From: Symbiodinium natans
Taxonomy: Eukaryota > Sar > Dinophyceae > Suessiales > Symbiodiniaceae
DNA length: 64,000 nt
NCBI GenBank assembly: GCA_905221605.1
Contig: CAJNDS010002413.1
Coordinates: forward strand, 1,180,552 to 1,244,551
Reading direction: 5' to 3'
The stretch's first letter is position 1. Every line of letters begins with the position of its first letter. The translations under genes and the position numbers were made by a program. Under the pieces are notes generated by a model. That model did no database searches. It had not been told where the DNA came from and saw nothing but the letters and a program-made list of their open reading frames with translations. Positions 1-9,624 of this stretch are shown here, piece by piece.

Positions 1-1
1 A

Positions 2-70
2 CCCCCTAATAATAAACACACATTCCGAATTTTTATTGGGGGGGGGGGACCCCCGTTTAATATTAGGGGG
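2..70. repeat. Short inverted-repeat element, copy 1
   Basis: The left end CCCCCTAATAATAAAC (2-17) matches the reverse complement of the right end GTTTAATATTAGGGGG (55-70) with one mismatch. A G run lies between them. The same element recurs at 947-1014 in front of the second satellite block, so it marks the start of both blocks. It could be a small MITE or simply part of a larger duplicated segment. Confidence 0.6.
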
Positions 71-78
71 AGGGGATT

Positions 79-515
79 ACATCGTTCAAACCGTCCCGGA
101 GCAATGTGTGGAGTGAGCTGCGTTAGTGTCAGCTTGCTCCTACTCGTGGAGTTCGCCTGATGATCCTCGCAGCAGACTGGTCCAATAGCTGCTCTCTCGA
201 GAGCTTGCTCTCTTCTTGAGAGCTTGCTGGCATTCTACGGTGTGCGTGCCTTTCAAAGCGGCATGTACTCAACCTTGGTGCCTGCACATGTGGCATACAT
301 CGTTCAAACCGTCCAGGAGCAATGTGTGCAGTGAGCTGCGTTAGTGTCAGCTTGCTCCTACTCGTGGAGTTCGCCTGATGATCCTCGCAGCAGACTGGTC
401 CAATAGCTGCTCTCTTCGAGAGCTTGCTCTCTTCTAGAGAGCTTGCTGGCATTCTACGGTGTGCGTGCCTTTCCAAGCGGCATGTACTCAACCTTGGTGC
501 CTGCACAAGAGGCAT
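79..515. repeat. Satellite block 1, about 2 units of ~219 bp
   Basis: Two tandem units begin near 79 and 297. Each carries the landmarks GTTCAAACCGTC, GTGAGCTGCGTTAGTG, CGAGAGCTTGCTCTC and GGCATGTACTCAACC. The unit is close to 219 bp (73 codons), so an open frame runs through the repeats on the minus strand. I regard that frame as a by-product of unit length. Confidence 0.85.
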
Positions 516-946
516 AATCGCTTCCCCCTTTTATTAAATGGTCCCCTAATAATAAAAACACTTTCCGGAAAATCCTGCCGAATCCAACCCCGCCTTTAAA
601 CGCCTATTCCGAATTAGGGGGGGGGGGGGGGGGGTCAGGCCTCCAAGAAACCCCTCAACACCAATAAAACTCATGTGTGTGTGTGTGTGTGTCTCAGTGG
701 CTCTGTCTGAGCCTTGCTGTGCTGCGAGAGTTGAACTCTCCCCCTCTCTCTCTCTCTGTCTCTCTGTCTCTCTGTCTCTCTGTCTCTCTGTCTCTCTGTC
801 TCTCTGTCTCTCTGTCTCTCTGTCTCTCTGTCTCTCTCTCTCTCTCTTTATCTCTTTCTCTTTTTCTCTTTCAATAAACACCACAATTAAGTTGAGTACT
901 TGAGTAACCCCTAAGTCTACTTAATTATGACATTTCGATAAGAATA
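516..946. repeat. Low-complexity spacer between satellite blocks
   Basis: There is no gene here. It holds a diverged copy of the CCCCTAATAATAAA end near 543, an 18 bp G run at 617-634, a (GT)n tract at 674-692 and a long (TCTC/TCTCTGTC)n microsatellite at about 738-872. Frames in this stretch consist only of repeated Ser/Leu/Cys or Arg/Glu codons and are not genes. Confidence 0.8.
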
Positions 947-1014
947 CCCCCTAATAATAAACACACATTCCGAATTTTTATTGGGGGGGGGGACCCCCGT
1001 TTAATATTAGGGGG
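947..1014. repeat. Short inverted-repeat element, copy 2
   Basis: This is almost identical to 2-70, with inverted ends CCCCCTAATAATAAAC and GTTTAATATTAGGGGG and a shorter internal G run. The similarity continues into the satellite that follows, so the duplicated segment includes this element plus the first satellite unit. Confidence 0.6.
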
Positions 1015-1021
1015 AGGGGAT

Positions 1022-2550
1022 TACATCGTTCAAACCGTCCCGGAGCAATGTGTGCAGTGAGCTGCGTTAGTGTCAGCTTGCTCCTACTCGTGGAGTTCGC
1101 CTGATGATCCTCGCAGCAGACTGGTCCAATAGCTGCTCTCTCGAGAGCTTGCTCTCTTCTTGAGAGCTTGCTGGCATTCTACGGTGTGCGTGCCTTTCAA
1201 AGCGGCATGTACTCAACCTTGGTGCCTGCACATGTGGCATACATCGTTCAAACCGTCCAGGAGCAATGTGTGCAGTGAGCTGCGTTAGTGTCAGCTTGCT
1301 CCTACTCGTGGAGTTCGCCTGATGATCCTCGCAGCAGACTGGTCCAATAGCTGCTCTCTTCGAGAGCTTGCTCTCTTCTTGAGAGCTTGCTGGCATTCTA
1401 CGGTGTGCGTGCCTTTCAAAGCGGCATGTACTCAACCTTGGTGCCTGCACATGTGGCATACATCGTTCAAATCGTCCCGGAGCAATGTGTGCGGTGAGCT
1501 GCGTTAGTGTCAGCTTGCTCCTACTCGTGGAGTTCGCCTGATGATCCTCGCAGCAGACTGGTCCAACAGCTGCTCTCTTCGAGAGCTTGCTCTCTTTGAG
1601 AGCTTGCTGGCATTCTACGGTGTGCGTGCCTTTCAAAGCGGCATGTACTCAACCTTGGTGCCTGCACATGTGGCATACATCGTCAATGTGTGCAGTGAGC
1701 TGCGTTAGTGTCAGCTTGCTCCTACTCGTGGAGTTCGCCTGATGATCCTCGCAGCAGACTGGTCCAATAGCTGCTCTCTTCGAGAGCTTGCTCTCTTTGA
1801 GAGCTTGCTGGCATTCTACGGTGTGCGTGCCTTTCAAAGCGGCATGTACTCAACCTTGGTGCCTGCACATGTGGCATACATCGTTCAAACCGTCCCGGAG
1901 CAATGTGTGCAGTGAGCTGCGTTAGTGTCAGCTTGCTCCTACTCGTGGAGTTCGCCTGATGATCCTCGCAGCAGACTGGTCTAACAGCTGCTCTCTTCGA
2001 GAGCTTGCTCTCTTCTAGAGAGCTTGCTGGCATTCTACGGTGTGCGTGCCTTTTCAAGCGGTATGTACTCAACCTTGGTTCCTGCACATGTGTCATACAT
2101 CGTTCAAACCGTCCCGGAGCAATGTGTGCAGTGAGCTGCGTTAGTGTCAGCTTGCTCCTACTCGTGGAGTTCGCCTGATGATCCTCGCAGCAGACTGGTC
2201 CAATAGCTGCTCTCTTCGAGAGCTTGCTCTCTTCTTGAGAGCTTGCTGGCATTCTACGGTGTGCGTGCCTTTCAAAGCGGCATGTACTCAACCTTGGTGC
2301 CTGCACAAGTGGCATACATCGTTCAAACCGTCCCGGAGCAATGTGTGCGGTGAGCTGCGTTAGTGTCAGCTTGCTCCTACTCGTGGAGTTCGCCTGATGA
2401 TCCTCGCAGCAGACTGGTCCAACAGCTGCTCTCTTCGAGAGCTTGCTCTTTTCTTGAGAGCTTGCTGGCATTCTACGGTGTGCGTGCCTTTCAAAGCGGC
2501 ATGTACTCAACCTTGGTGCCTGCACATGTGGCATACATCGTTCAAATCGT
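1022..2550. repeat. Satellite block 2, about 7 units of ~219 bp
   Basis: Head-to-tail units begin near 1022, 1242, 1460, 1680, 1880, 2098 and 2315, and homology stops in the eighth phase near 2550. The unit starting near 1680 lacks about 18 bp at its start. Units differ by scattered substitutions and small indels in the CTCTCTTCGAGAGC/CTTGAGAGC hairpin-like portion. The 73-codon period keeps long frames open on both strands, but they share no features with a known protein family, so I annotate DNA repeats rather than genes. Confidence 0.9.
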
Positions 2551-3563
2551 ATCCGGCTGCCTTGTTTGCCCGATTTGTGCAGTGGCTCTCGTCCTTCCCA
2601 GAAAAGGTCCCCCTGGGCCAGTTCCCTAGACTCTAAATCCTAAACCCTCAAAAGCCTAAATCCCTCAACACCTGAGTCCTGTAGTTTGTGTAATATATAA
2701 AGTGCACATAATATTAAGGGCCCATATTTCGGACCCTAGATTATTGCACTCTAAACCCCAAACCCTAAGCCCTAAACCCTAAACCCTCAACCCTAAACCC
2801 TAAAGTCTAAAACCCTGATTCCTGTAACCATTGCTTCTCCCTCCGAGTTGAACGACTGCCTCCGCGTTCGAACTGTCTGTCCGGCCCCGCAGCGGTGTGT
2901 GGCATTCGTGGACTTTGGGGGTTTAGGGTTTAGGGGTTGAGGGTTTAGGGTTTAGGGTTTAGGGTTTTAGGGTTTTAGGGTTTAGGGTTTAGGGTTTTAG
3001 GGTTTAGGGTTTAGGGTTGAGGGTTGAGGGTTTAGGGTTTAGGGTTTCAGGGTTTAGGGTTTAGGGTGTAGGGTTTAGGGTAGGGTTTCGGGGCGTAGGG
3101 ACCACCATAGCAGGAGCTGCACTTGGGGAACAAGGTCGACCTCAAAACCCGAAACCCTAAACCCTGAGCCTTCAGCCGCGCCTGAACTCTCTCACCCTGC
3201 ACGCCCAAGCTCAAAATCTCGGAAGCCCAAACCTGAAACCCTAAACCCTAAACCCGAAACCCTAAACCCTAAACCCTGAAACCTCAATCCCCGAACTCAA
3301 ACCCTCAAACGCAAAGCGCAAGCCCCAGCTCCAAACCCCCCCCAGTTTAGGGTTTAGGGTTTAGGGTTTAGGGTTTAGGGTTTATAGGGTTTAGGGACCC
3401 GACACCCCAAACCCTAAATTCCAATCTCTGAACCCAAACCCGTAAACCCCAAGCCCCGAACGCTAAACACCAAGCCAGAAACCCCAAACCCCGATATGAA
3501 CCCCCTAACACCCCGAACCCCAGGCCCTAAACCCGAAGCCCTAAACCCGAAGCCCTAAACCCG
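2551..3563. repeat. Telomere-like tracts with two unique islands
   Basis: CCCTAAA tracts (about 2755-2815, 3150-3310) and TTTAGGG tracts (about 2917-3092, 3343-3398) alternate. Unique islands at about 2818-2915 and 3098-3145 show no recognisable product. The first is entered through CCCTAAA and left through TTTAGGG, as several exon-like islands are. Confidence 0.6.
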
Positions 3564-3643
3564 AAACCCTAAACCCTAAACCCTAAACCCTAAACCCTAA
3601 ACCCTAAACCCTAAACCCTAAACCCTAAACCCTAAACCCTAAA
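3564..3643. repeat. Pure CCCTAAA tract
   Basis: About 11 uninterrupted CCCTAAA units lie directly upstream of the unique island at 3644-3735. No element boundaries are visible on its left, where the tract grades into degenerate CCCGAAA-type repeats. Confidence 0.85.
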
Positions 3644-3735
3644 CCCAGATCCTTGCCGCCGTCACGCCGCAATCAGGTCCGGAGTGCGCCTACGAGTCTC
3701 AAAAGCTGGCGCGGCACCCCAGAAGGGAAGATGGG
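3644..3735 (+). CDS. Exon-like island, unrecognised
   Basis: About 90 bp of unique GC-rich sequence lies between a CCCTAAA tract and a TTTAGGG tract. AAACCCAG at its left end could be a 3' splice site and GGGTTTGG at its right end a 5' splice site. More than one forward frame stays open, so the product cannot be decided. Its last 22 bp (3713-3734) are repeated exactly at 3811-3832 beyond the telomere-like tract. Confidence 0.3.
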
Positions 3736-4548
3736 TTTGGGGTTTGGGGTTTAGGGTTTAGGGTTTAGGGTTTAGGGTTTGGGGTTTGGGGTTTGGGGTT
3801 TACAGTTTAGGGCACCCCAGAAGGGAAGATGGAATATAGGGTTTAAGGGTTTCAGGATTTTGGGTTTAGCAGTTTTAGGGTGTAGGGTTTACAATTTTGG
3901 ATTTAGGGTTTGGGGGTTTAGGGTTTTAGGGTTTAGGGTTTATGTTTTTAGGGTTTTGGTTTTAAGTGTTTAGGGTTTGAAGGTTTAGGGTTTAGGGTTG
4001 GAGGTTTTTGGGTTTAGGGTTTAGGGTTAAATTAGGGTTAATGGCCAGGTTTAGGGGTTTAGGGTTTTTAGGATTTTGGGGGAATGTAGGGTTTTCGTAT
4101 GTCAGGCTTTAGAGTTTAAGGATTTGAGGGTTTAGGGTTTGGGGTTTTAGGAGTTTAGAGTTTAGGTTTTAGGGTTTAGGGTTTTAGGGTTTGGGGGTCC
4201 AGGGTTTTAGGGTATAGGGTTTAGGTGGCTGGTTCTAGGGTTTGTGGTTTTAGGGTTTAGGGTTTGAGGCATTTTGAGTTTAGGGTCTAGGAATAGGGTT
4301 TGTGGGTTTTAGGGTTTGGGGTTTGAGGCATTTTAGGGTTTTGGGATTTTAGGGTTTCTGGGTTTTAGGGTTTTAGCGGTTTCGGGTGTAGAGTTTTAGG
4401 TTTTGGGGGGGTTTAGGGCTTTAGGGTTTTAGGACTTCAGCATGTTAGGGTTTAGGGTTTGAGGGTTAGGGCTTAGAGTTAAAAAATGGGTTTCGGGTTT
4501 TGGGGTTTTGAGTTTTGGGTTTGAGGGTATGAGGGTTTGGGGGTTGTG
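3736..4548. repeat. Degenerate TTTAGGG region
   Basis: TTTAGGG-derived sequence, mostly as TTTGGGG, TTTTAGGG and GGGTTTGAGG variants, fills this stretch. It contains the second copy of a 22 bp direct repeat at 3811-3832. The forward open frame near 3779-3973 is pure repeat translation. I see no gene. Confidence 0.7.
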
Positions 4549-4591
4549 GAAGACACCATGGATACCTCAAGTGCAGCTTCGTCTTTGAGAA
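4549..4591 (+). CDS. Exon-like island ending in GTAAGT
   Basis: A short unique segment begins at the end of a degenerate TTTAGGG tract and runs to a textbook 5' splice site GTAAGT at 4592. Two frames are open, one starting with ATG GAT ACC TCA. The product is not recognised. The support is the donor and the unique composition only. Confidence 0.3.
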
Positions 4592-4880
4592 GTAAGTCCT
4601 GTACCTTGCACGGCTGCAACTCCGTCAGCCGAAATCCCCAACCTCGTAACCCCAAACCCTAAACCCCGAACCCTGAAACCTGAACCCCAAGCCCTAAACC
4701 CCAAACCCGAAACCCTAGACCCCGAACCCTTAACCCGAAACCCTTAACGCCCAACCCTAAACCCCAAACACCAAGCCCCAAACCCTAAACCCTAAACCCT
4801 ATACACCCCGAAGCCTAAACCCCAAACCCTAAACCCTAAACCCTGTACACACAATACCTTGAACCCTGAACTCCCTCCGT
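4592..4880. repeat. CCCTAAA-type region
   Basis: A short unique stretch (4598-4650) is followed by degenerate and pure CCCTAAA repeats to about 4850. If the flanking islands belong to one gene this would be an intron, but that is unproven. Confidence 0.5.
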
Positions 4881-4942
4881 GTGGAGGCTGTGGTCACCGA
4901 TGCCTTGGTGGCAGCCGCCTCGCCTGCGGACGGCTGCAACAC
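4881..4942 (+). CDS. Exon-like island, Ala/Val-rich
   Basis: The forward frame from GTG GAG GCT reads VEAVVTDALVAAASPADG and continues to a GTAGGA donor at 4943. It lies between a CCCTAAA tract and a TTTAGGG tract. No family is recognised. Confidence 0.3.
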
Positions 4943-4983
4943 GTAGGAAGCCCTGGTGGCTTTCAGTCTCGAGTTTTAGGTCA

Positions 4984-5068
4984 GGGTTTAGGGTTTAGGG
5001 TTTAGGGTTTAGGGTTTAGGGTTTAGGGTTTAGGGTTTAGAGTTTAGGGTTTAGGGTTTAGGGTTTAG
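4984..5068. repeat. Pure TTTAGGG tract
   Basis: About 12 near-perfect TTTAGGG units, followed by degenerate repeats to about 5120 and by CCCTAAA-type repeats at 5180-5230 and 5355-5400. The intervening unique pieces at about 5120-5180 and 5230-5300 carry no recognisable gene. Confidence 0.85.
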
Positions 5069-5448
5069 GCTCTGGGGTCTAGGGTCTAGGGTTTAGGGTT
5101 TAGGGTTCAGGGTTTACTGTAGTTCTTAGTCGGGAGTTCGGGGCATTAGGCACAGTGCCTTTTTCCCCTCTTTTTACCCACACCCTAAACCCTAACCCCG
5201 AAGCCCTAAACCCTAAACCCTTACCCTAAGAAACGGTATATTAAGGCTTTGGGATTTTAGGGCTTGTGGCTTGGGGGTTGTGCAGATTTGTGCTGTAGGG
5301 CCCTAAACCCCGAAATCCTGGCCCTAAACACCTAAACCCCCCAAACCGCGCGCAAAACCCTAAACCCTAAACCCTAAACCCTAAACCCTAAACCCTAAAC
5401 CCCAATCCCTAAAGCCCCTAAACTCTGAAGCAGCAGCCCAGGCTGCAG

Positions 5449-5511
5449 AACTTCCCCTCCGGTCGGGTCTGCGTTGTGCAGCGTGGCACTTGCCGGGGGT
5501 CCCTGCGAGCT
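5449..5511 (+). CDS. Exon-like island after GGCTGCAG
   Basis: GGCTGCAG at 5441-5448 would serve as the 3' splice site. The frame reads NFPSGRVCVVQRGTCRGSLR, and TTTAGGG-type sequence follows shortly. It is Cys- and Arg-containing and not recognised. Confidence 0.3.
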
Positions 5512-5613
5512 ACCCCTTGGGGCTTAGGGTTTAGGGTGTTGAGGCTTAGGGCCTCAGGTTTAGGGCTCTAGGGTTTTGAGGGTTAGGGTTTTAGAGCTTT
5601 TAATGGCTTTTAG

Positions 5614-5949
5614 TCATAGGTGTCCATAGCCATTCCGCTTCAGCTTTGGTGCTGCTTCATTTCTTGGTGCTGCTTCAACATGTGTGTGCCGTAGTGAAGC
5701 AGCACGCAAAAATGAAGCAGCACGGTCTTTGAAGCAGCACGCACTGGTAAATGTACTAACCGCCGCTGCCTCTGTCACAACAGGCAGACGAACTTGTCTT
5801 GGCAAATCTACTTGCAAATTGCGTTCCGCTTCAGCATTGGTGCTGCTTCGTTTTTGGGTGCTGCTTCAGCATGCGCGTGCCGCGGTGAAGCAGCACGCGA
5901 AAATGAAGCAGCATGGTCCGTGAAGCAGCATGGCTACGGAGTCCTATGA
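5614..5949. mobile_element. 336 bp palindromic MITE-like element with GCTGCTTCA/TGAAGCAGC arrays
   Basis: The left end TCATAGGTGTCCATAGCCAT (5614-5633) resembles the reverse complement of the right end (TCATAGGACTCCGTAGCCAT). Inside are two related palindromes (about 5636-5740 and 5828-5935). Each is built from GCTGCTTCA on the left arm and TGAAGCAGC on the right arm, with three repeats per arm, and they are separated by about 85 bp of unlike sequence. The open frames on both strands here follow from this symmetry. It could fold into two large hairpins or a double cruciform. No coding capacity for a transposase is seen. Confidence 0.7.
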
Positions 5950-6475
5950 TTTAGGGTTTTAAGGTTTGGGCTTTGGGGTTTTAGGGCTTTCGGGTTTTAG
6001 GGGTTTAGGGCTTCGGGTTTTCGGGTTCAGGGCTTTAGGGCTTTGGGGTTTTCGGGCTTTAGGGTTTTATGGCTTTAGGGTTATAGGTTTACGGCTTTGG
6101 GTTTTTCAGGTCTAGGGCTTTAGGCTTCAGGGTTTTAGGCGCTTTCGGGTTTTGGTGTTAGGGTCTTAAGGTTTAGGGTTTAAGGCTTTGGGCTGGTGTT
6201 TTTTTGGTTTTGAGGGTTTGGGCTTCAGGGTTTCAGGGTTCAGAGTTTTGAGGTTTAGAGGTCCCTAAGCCCTAAACCCTAAACCCTAAACCCTAAACCC
6301 TAAACCCTAAACCCTAAACCCTAAACCCTAAACCCTAAACCCTAAACCCTATGTTTTGTTTGAGGCAACTAGCGTTTTAAGGTTCGAAGGTTTAGGGCTT
6401 TAGGGTTGTGCAAGGTTTTTGGCTTTGGTGTTTCAGTGTTTTGGGGTCACTCTCCGGTCCTTTTGTTAAGAACCC
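5950..6475. repeat. Degenerate TTTAGGG then pure CCCTAAA tract
   Basis: Degenerate GGGTTTT/GGGCTTT repeats run to about 6260, followed by about 12 pure CCCTAAA units to 6350. The tract ends at ATGTTTTGTTTGAGGCAACT (6351-6370), a boundary that recurs at 6975-6994 after another CCCTAAA tract. Confidence 0.7.
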
Positions 6476-6620
6476 TACTTGGAGGTTCATGGTACTTACT
6501 AACCAATTATAACTGTACTTATAACTGTACTTATAAGCCCCCTAACTGCCCTAATATGGTTATAAGTACAGTTATAAGTACAGTTATAAGTGGTTACTAA
6601 GTACCATGAACCTTCAAGTA
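6476..6620. mobile_element. MITE-like family A, copy 1
   Basis: A 145 bp near-perfect inverted repeat. The left end is TACTTGGAGGTTCATGGTAC and the right end GTACCATGAACCTTCAAGTA. The inner arms carry ATAACTGTACTTATAA motifs around a CCCCTAACTGCCCTAAT loop. It has no coding capacity. Near-identical copies lie at 7530-7675 and 15685-15829, and diverged ones elsewhere in the window. Confidence 0.85.
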
Positions 6621-6787
6621 GGCAGTCGTAAAATCAGAGGCAAGTGTGGTTTCAGGGGTTCCGGGGTTTTAGTGTCTGCACACAGTGGCCGGGAAGTTTA
6701 GGCCAATCGAATGGCATCTATCTCCTAAGAAAACTACATAGATGGACATAGGGATATGTCAATTGTATATGGGCTAAACCCCTAAAT

Positions 6788-6860
6788 TTGGGATGTTCCC
6801 CCTTATGCCAACAGTTCTAATCCCTATTAAGGACTGTTAGTATAAGGGGGAACATCCCAA
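6788..6860. mobile_element. MITE-like family B, copy 1
   Basis: A 73 bp element with inverted ends TTGGGATGTTCCCCCTTAT and ATAAGGGGGAACATCCCAA. ACAGT and ACTGT continue the arms inward. Related copies lie at 11079-11177 and 34850-35040, the last being longer. Confidence 0.8.
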
Positions 6861-7357
6861 GTTTCAGGCGCCAAGTCCCCCAAAATCAAGAAACCCTAAA
6901 CCCGAAACCCGAAACCCTAAGCCCTAAACCCTAAACCCTAAACCCTAAACCCTAAACCCTAAACCCTAAACCCTATGTTTTGTTTGAGGCAACTTCCTTC
7001 TCAAGGCGCGGCACTGCTTCGAGGCGGACTTTGGGCACGGCTTCGAGGTGTAAACCCCAAACCCTAAACCCTAAGCCCTAAACCCGAAGCCCTAAACCCC
7101 AAACCCTACACCCTAAACCCTAAACCCTAAACCTGAACCTCCTGATTTGGATTTTGCTGGGCCGGCGGGCTTTGTCTAAATATGTGCCACGGGGGTGCCT
7201 CTTTGGGGGTTTAGGGTTTAGACATCAGTGCTTGTTTAAACTGCTCGGGCTTTCCTGGTTTCGTAGTTTAAGGTTTAGGGTTTAGGGTTTAGGGCTTAGG
7301 GCTTAGGGCTCAGGGCTTAGGGCTTAGGGTTAGCTAGCCCTCTGTGATTGAAGAAGT
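6861..7357. repeat. CCCTAAA tract and degenerate repeats
   Basis: A pure CCCTAAA tract (about 6920-6974) ends at the same 20 bp boundary sequence as the tract at 6350. A direct repeat around GGCACTGCTTCGAGG / GGCACGGCTTCGAGG (about 7010-7049) follows. More CCCTAAA-type and then TTTAGGG-type repeats run to 7330. No gene is recognised. Confidence 0.6.
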
Positions 7358-7450
7358 AAGGCCGTGCTGGTGCCGGCAGGACCTCTGCCTGCTGAAGTCA
7401 ACAGCCAGTACAGCCAACACGGTGCCTTCGTTTCTGACGACCCTAAGCCC
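7358..7450 (+). CDS. Exon-like island, unrecognised
   Basis: Thirty-one codons are open from AAG GCC GTG, reading KAVLVPAGPLPAEVNSQYSQ and onward, until a stop formed by the following CCCTAAG repeat. The sequence is unique and protein-like in composition, but no family is recognised and the splice sites are unclear. Confidence 0.3.
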
Positions 7451-7529
7451 TAAACCGTACGCACTTAGAGGTTCAGGGTACATACAACGCCAACTATATC
7501 TGTACTTACATCCCAGAACCTCGAACCCC

Positions 7530-7675
7530 TACTTGGAGGTTCATGGTACTTACTAACCAAGTATAACTGTACTTATAACTGTACTTATAAGCCCCCCTAA
7601 CTGCCCTAATGTGGTTATAAGTACAGTTATAAGTACAGTTGTAATTGGTTACGAAGTACCATGAACCTTCAAGTA
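7530..7675. mobile_element. MITE-like family A, copy 2
   Basis: A 146 bp inverted repeat nearly identical to 6476-6620, with the same terminal TACTTGGAGGTTCATGG and CCATGAACCTTCAAGTA. The preceding 60 bp (7465-7529) contains a loosely similar GGTTCAGGGTACATAC sequence, perhaps an older relative. Confidence 0.85.
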
Positions 7676-8730
7676 ACCCTAGAGCTAAAACCCCAAACTC
7701 CAAGCCCTGCATGCGGAGACCACCCAAAACTTCCAACTTAAAGCCCTATTGCCTATACCTCAGACCCAAAGCCCTTGGCGCTGTACCTACATAGGGTTTC
7801 GGGATCAGGGTTTAGGACCCTTGGCCCTATACCCTAAACTGACCTAAGGCCCTCATTCTATAGGAACCCCAATTTCCCAGAGACCAATCCGTATTAGGAT
7901 CAATTTAAGACACATTTGAGAATATATATATATATATATATATCTCTAAACCCTATATCTGCAAATAGCCCTAACCCCAAGCCCGAAACCGAATTAGTCC
8001 CTAAACCTCGGACCCCTGCCATTTAGGAGTTTACGAAAACAAGGGACCCAAATACTATGATCCTCTTGGAAACCCCTGACCCTAAACCGTAAACCGTGCA
8101 ATATGGGAACCCCCCCGTGCTGAATTCAGGCGGGGGCGGTTGGCGTCATCGTTGTAGACAGCTCTGGGCCCGGGGACCCGGGCGCAGGAGGGCGGCCCTT
8201 TGTGTACGCTTGAGGTTGGACTTCTTTGTGTAGGATTTATTGTTAAGTGTTAAGTTGTTCACTTAAGGTTGTTTTTGTCAAAGGTGTTGTTTCAAGTTTC
8301 ATCCCTTTTTTAAAGGCTTTGGTTGCAGTATGAGCCCTTTTTATACGAAAAAGGGCGCCCCTTCTCTATTCCTTCCTAGGTCACTTCAAGTAGAAGAGGC
8401 TTATGTCAAAGGGTTGCAGGGCCGGGAGGTTTGCCTGAACCCGAATTGCCCGGGGCGTTCCTTGGATTAGGCCCTGGAAGTTTCTTGTTGGGCATCTTGG
8501 TAGTAGCAAGTACGACATCTGGCTCAGGGTCTGGGTATTTTTTCCTTACTTGTAGAGTAGGTAAACCTTTAACCTTTTTGGGGGTAAGAGAACCCCCTTA
8601 TGATCCCAAAGGTTAGCCTTTAGTTCCCCTAGGTACGGGACAACTAGCTTTCCAAAAGCTTGACACTGCAAAAGCCCTGCCCTCAAGCCTTTGAGCCCTC
8701 AGGCGCGCCAGCCTCCAGCCCTTGAGCCAG
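7676..8730. other. Mixed unique sequence without a recognised gene
   Basis: A CCCTAAA-poor stretch. It includes an (AT)n run at about 7922-7943 and, from 8100 to 8700, the longest repeat-poor segment of this part. A 61-codon forward frame at 8431-8616 has a hydrophobic stretch (residues about 9-27) but no recognisable motif. An inverted-looking TTTTTATACGAAAAAGGGCG sits near 8338. It may be an eroded transposable element. Confidence 0.4.
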
Positions 8731-9232
8731 CCCTTAAGCCCTAAACCCTAAACCCTAAACCCTAAACCCTAAACCCTAAAGCCTAAAGCCTAAAGCCTAA
8801 AGCCTCCAGCAGCCCTCCAGCCCTGCGTTGGCTTTCTCTGGGACTGGGGCTGGAAAAGTGTGGAGGGCTGAGGGCTTGGGGGTTTAGGGTTTAGGGTTTA
8901 GGGTTTAGGGCTTAGGGTTTAGGGTTTAGGCTTTAGGGTTTAGGGTTTAGGGGGAGGCATCCATTGAACCCTTCCGTATGCCAGGCCCTGGATTAAGAAA
9001 TGGAACCTTTTTCAGGGTCCAAGTTCTTGTTTGGAGTGAGTTCTTAGTCTGTACGTTTTCGCCGTACTTATAAGCCACTTGTAAGCCCTTTAAGGTGTCC
9101 TAACGTGGTTACAAGTGGGTGAGAGTTGCAGTTATATTCGGGTTGGTAAGTACCAAGATCCTCCAAGTAAACCCTCAACCCCAGACCCTAAACCCTAAAA
9201 CCTAAACCCTAAACCCCAAACCCTAAACACGC
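8731..9232. repeat. Telomere-like tracts and a diverged family A element
   Basis: A CCCTAAA tract (8735-8775) passes into CCTAAAG variants. A TTTAGGG tract follows at 8880-8955. About 9035-9169 is a diverged family A element, with GTACTTATAAGCC arms and the right end TAAGTACCAAGATCCTCCAAGTA. Confidence 0.6.
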
Positions 9233-9298
9233 CCAAGGGACATTGTCCTCCTGGACGGCGACGATGCAGAGATCGACCAGCTGGGGCTCGGGGCTGAG
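9233..9298 (+). CDS. Exon-like island, acidic
   Basis: The forward frame reads RDIVLLDGDDAEIDQLGLGA, followed by EV and a GT at 9299. It is entered through a CCCTAAA tract. The composition is strongly protein-like, but the family is not recognised. Confidence 0.4.
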
Positions 9299-9302
9299 GT
9301 TT

Positions 9303-9410
9303 TCTTGGAGGTTCATGGTTCCCTTAGGGTTTCGGGTTTAGGGTTTACGGTTATAACTGTACCTATCCCCCACTTCTAAGCCCCTTCAGTGCCCTAATAT
9401 GGTTATATAC

Positions 9411-9451
<41 letters not shown>

Positions 9452-9460
9452 TATATGTAT
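9303..9460. mobile_element. Family A remnant interrupted by telomere-like sequence and (AT)n
   Basis: The left end TCTTGGAGGTTCATGG is present. A short TTTAGGG-type insert (about 9323-9348) then precedes the inner arm GGTTATAACTGTACCTAT. The right arm breaks off into a long (AT)n tract at about 9410-9458. Confidence 0.55.
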
Positions 9461-9507
9461 GTTTTTTTTCTTGGGGGGGGTGGGGGGGTTCTTGGGTTTA
9501 TAGAAGG

Positions 9508-9619
9508 CTTGGCAGCCCCAGAGGTATCCTTTTGCTTCATGGTTCCCTTAACAAAGTAGCCAACCCAAAAAACGGGTACCCGTATTGCAACATGGCTATG
9601 GCTACTGGGCTACCAAAAG
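9508..9619. mobile_element. MITE-like family D copy
   Basis: The left end CTTGGCAGCCCCAGAGGTAT and the right end GGGCTACCAAAAG are imperfect inverted repeats. The interior carries GGTTCCCTTA and GGGTACCCGT, shared with other D copies at 12477-12619, 16884-16999 and 32731-32844. It abuts the family A copy at 9625. Confidence 0.6.
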
Positions 9620-9624
9620 GGTGC

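Noticed and set aside
546-903. Frames of repeated Arg/Glu or Ser/Leu/Cys codons
   Set aside because: Direct translation of the (TCTC)n/(GT)n microsatellite.
1022-2550. CRISPR array
   Set aside because: Whole ~219 bp units are repeated with no unique spacers, and there are no cas-like genes.
129-2636. Several minus- and plus-strand frames of 60-270 codons in the satellite
   Set aside because: They repeat every 73 codons with the DNA unit, run on both strands and show no known motif. They are best explained by a unit length divisible by three.
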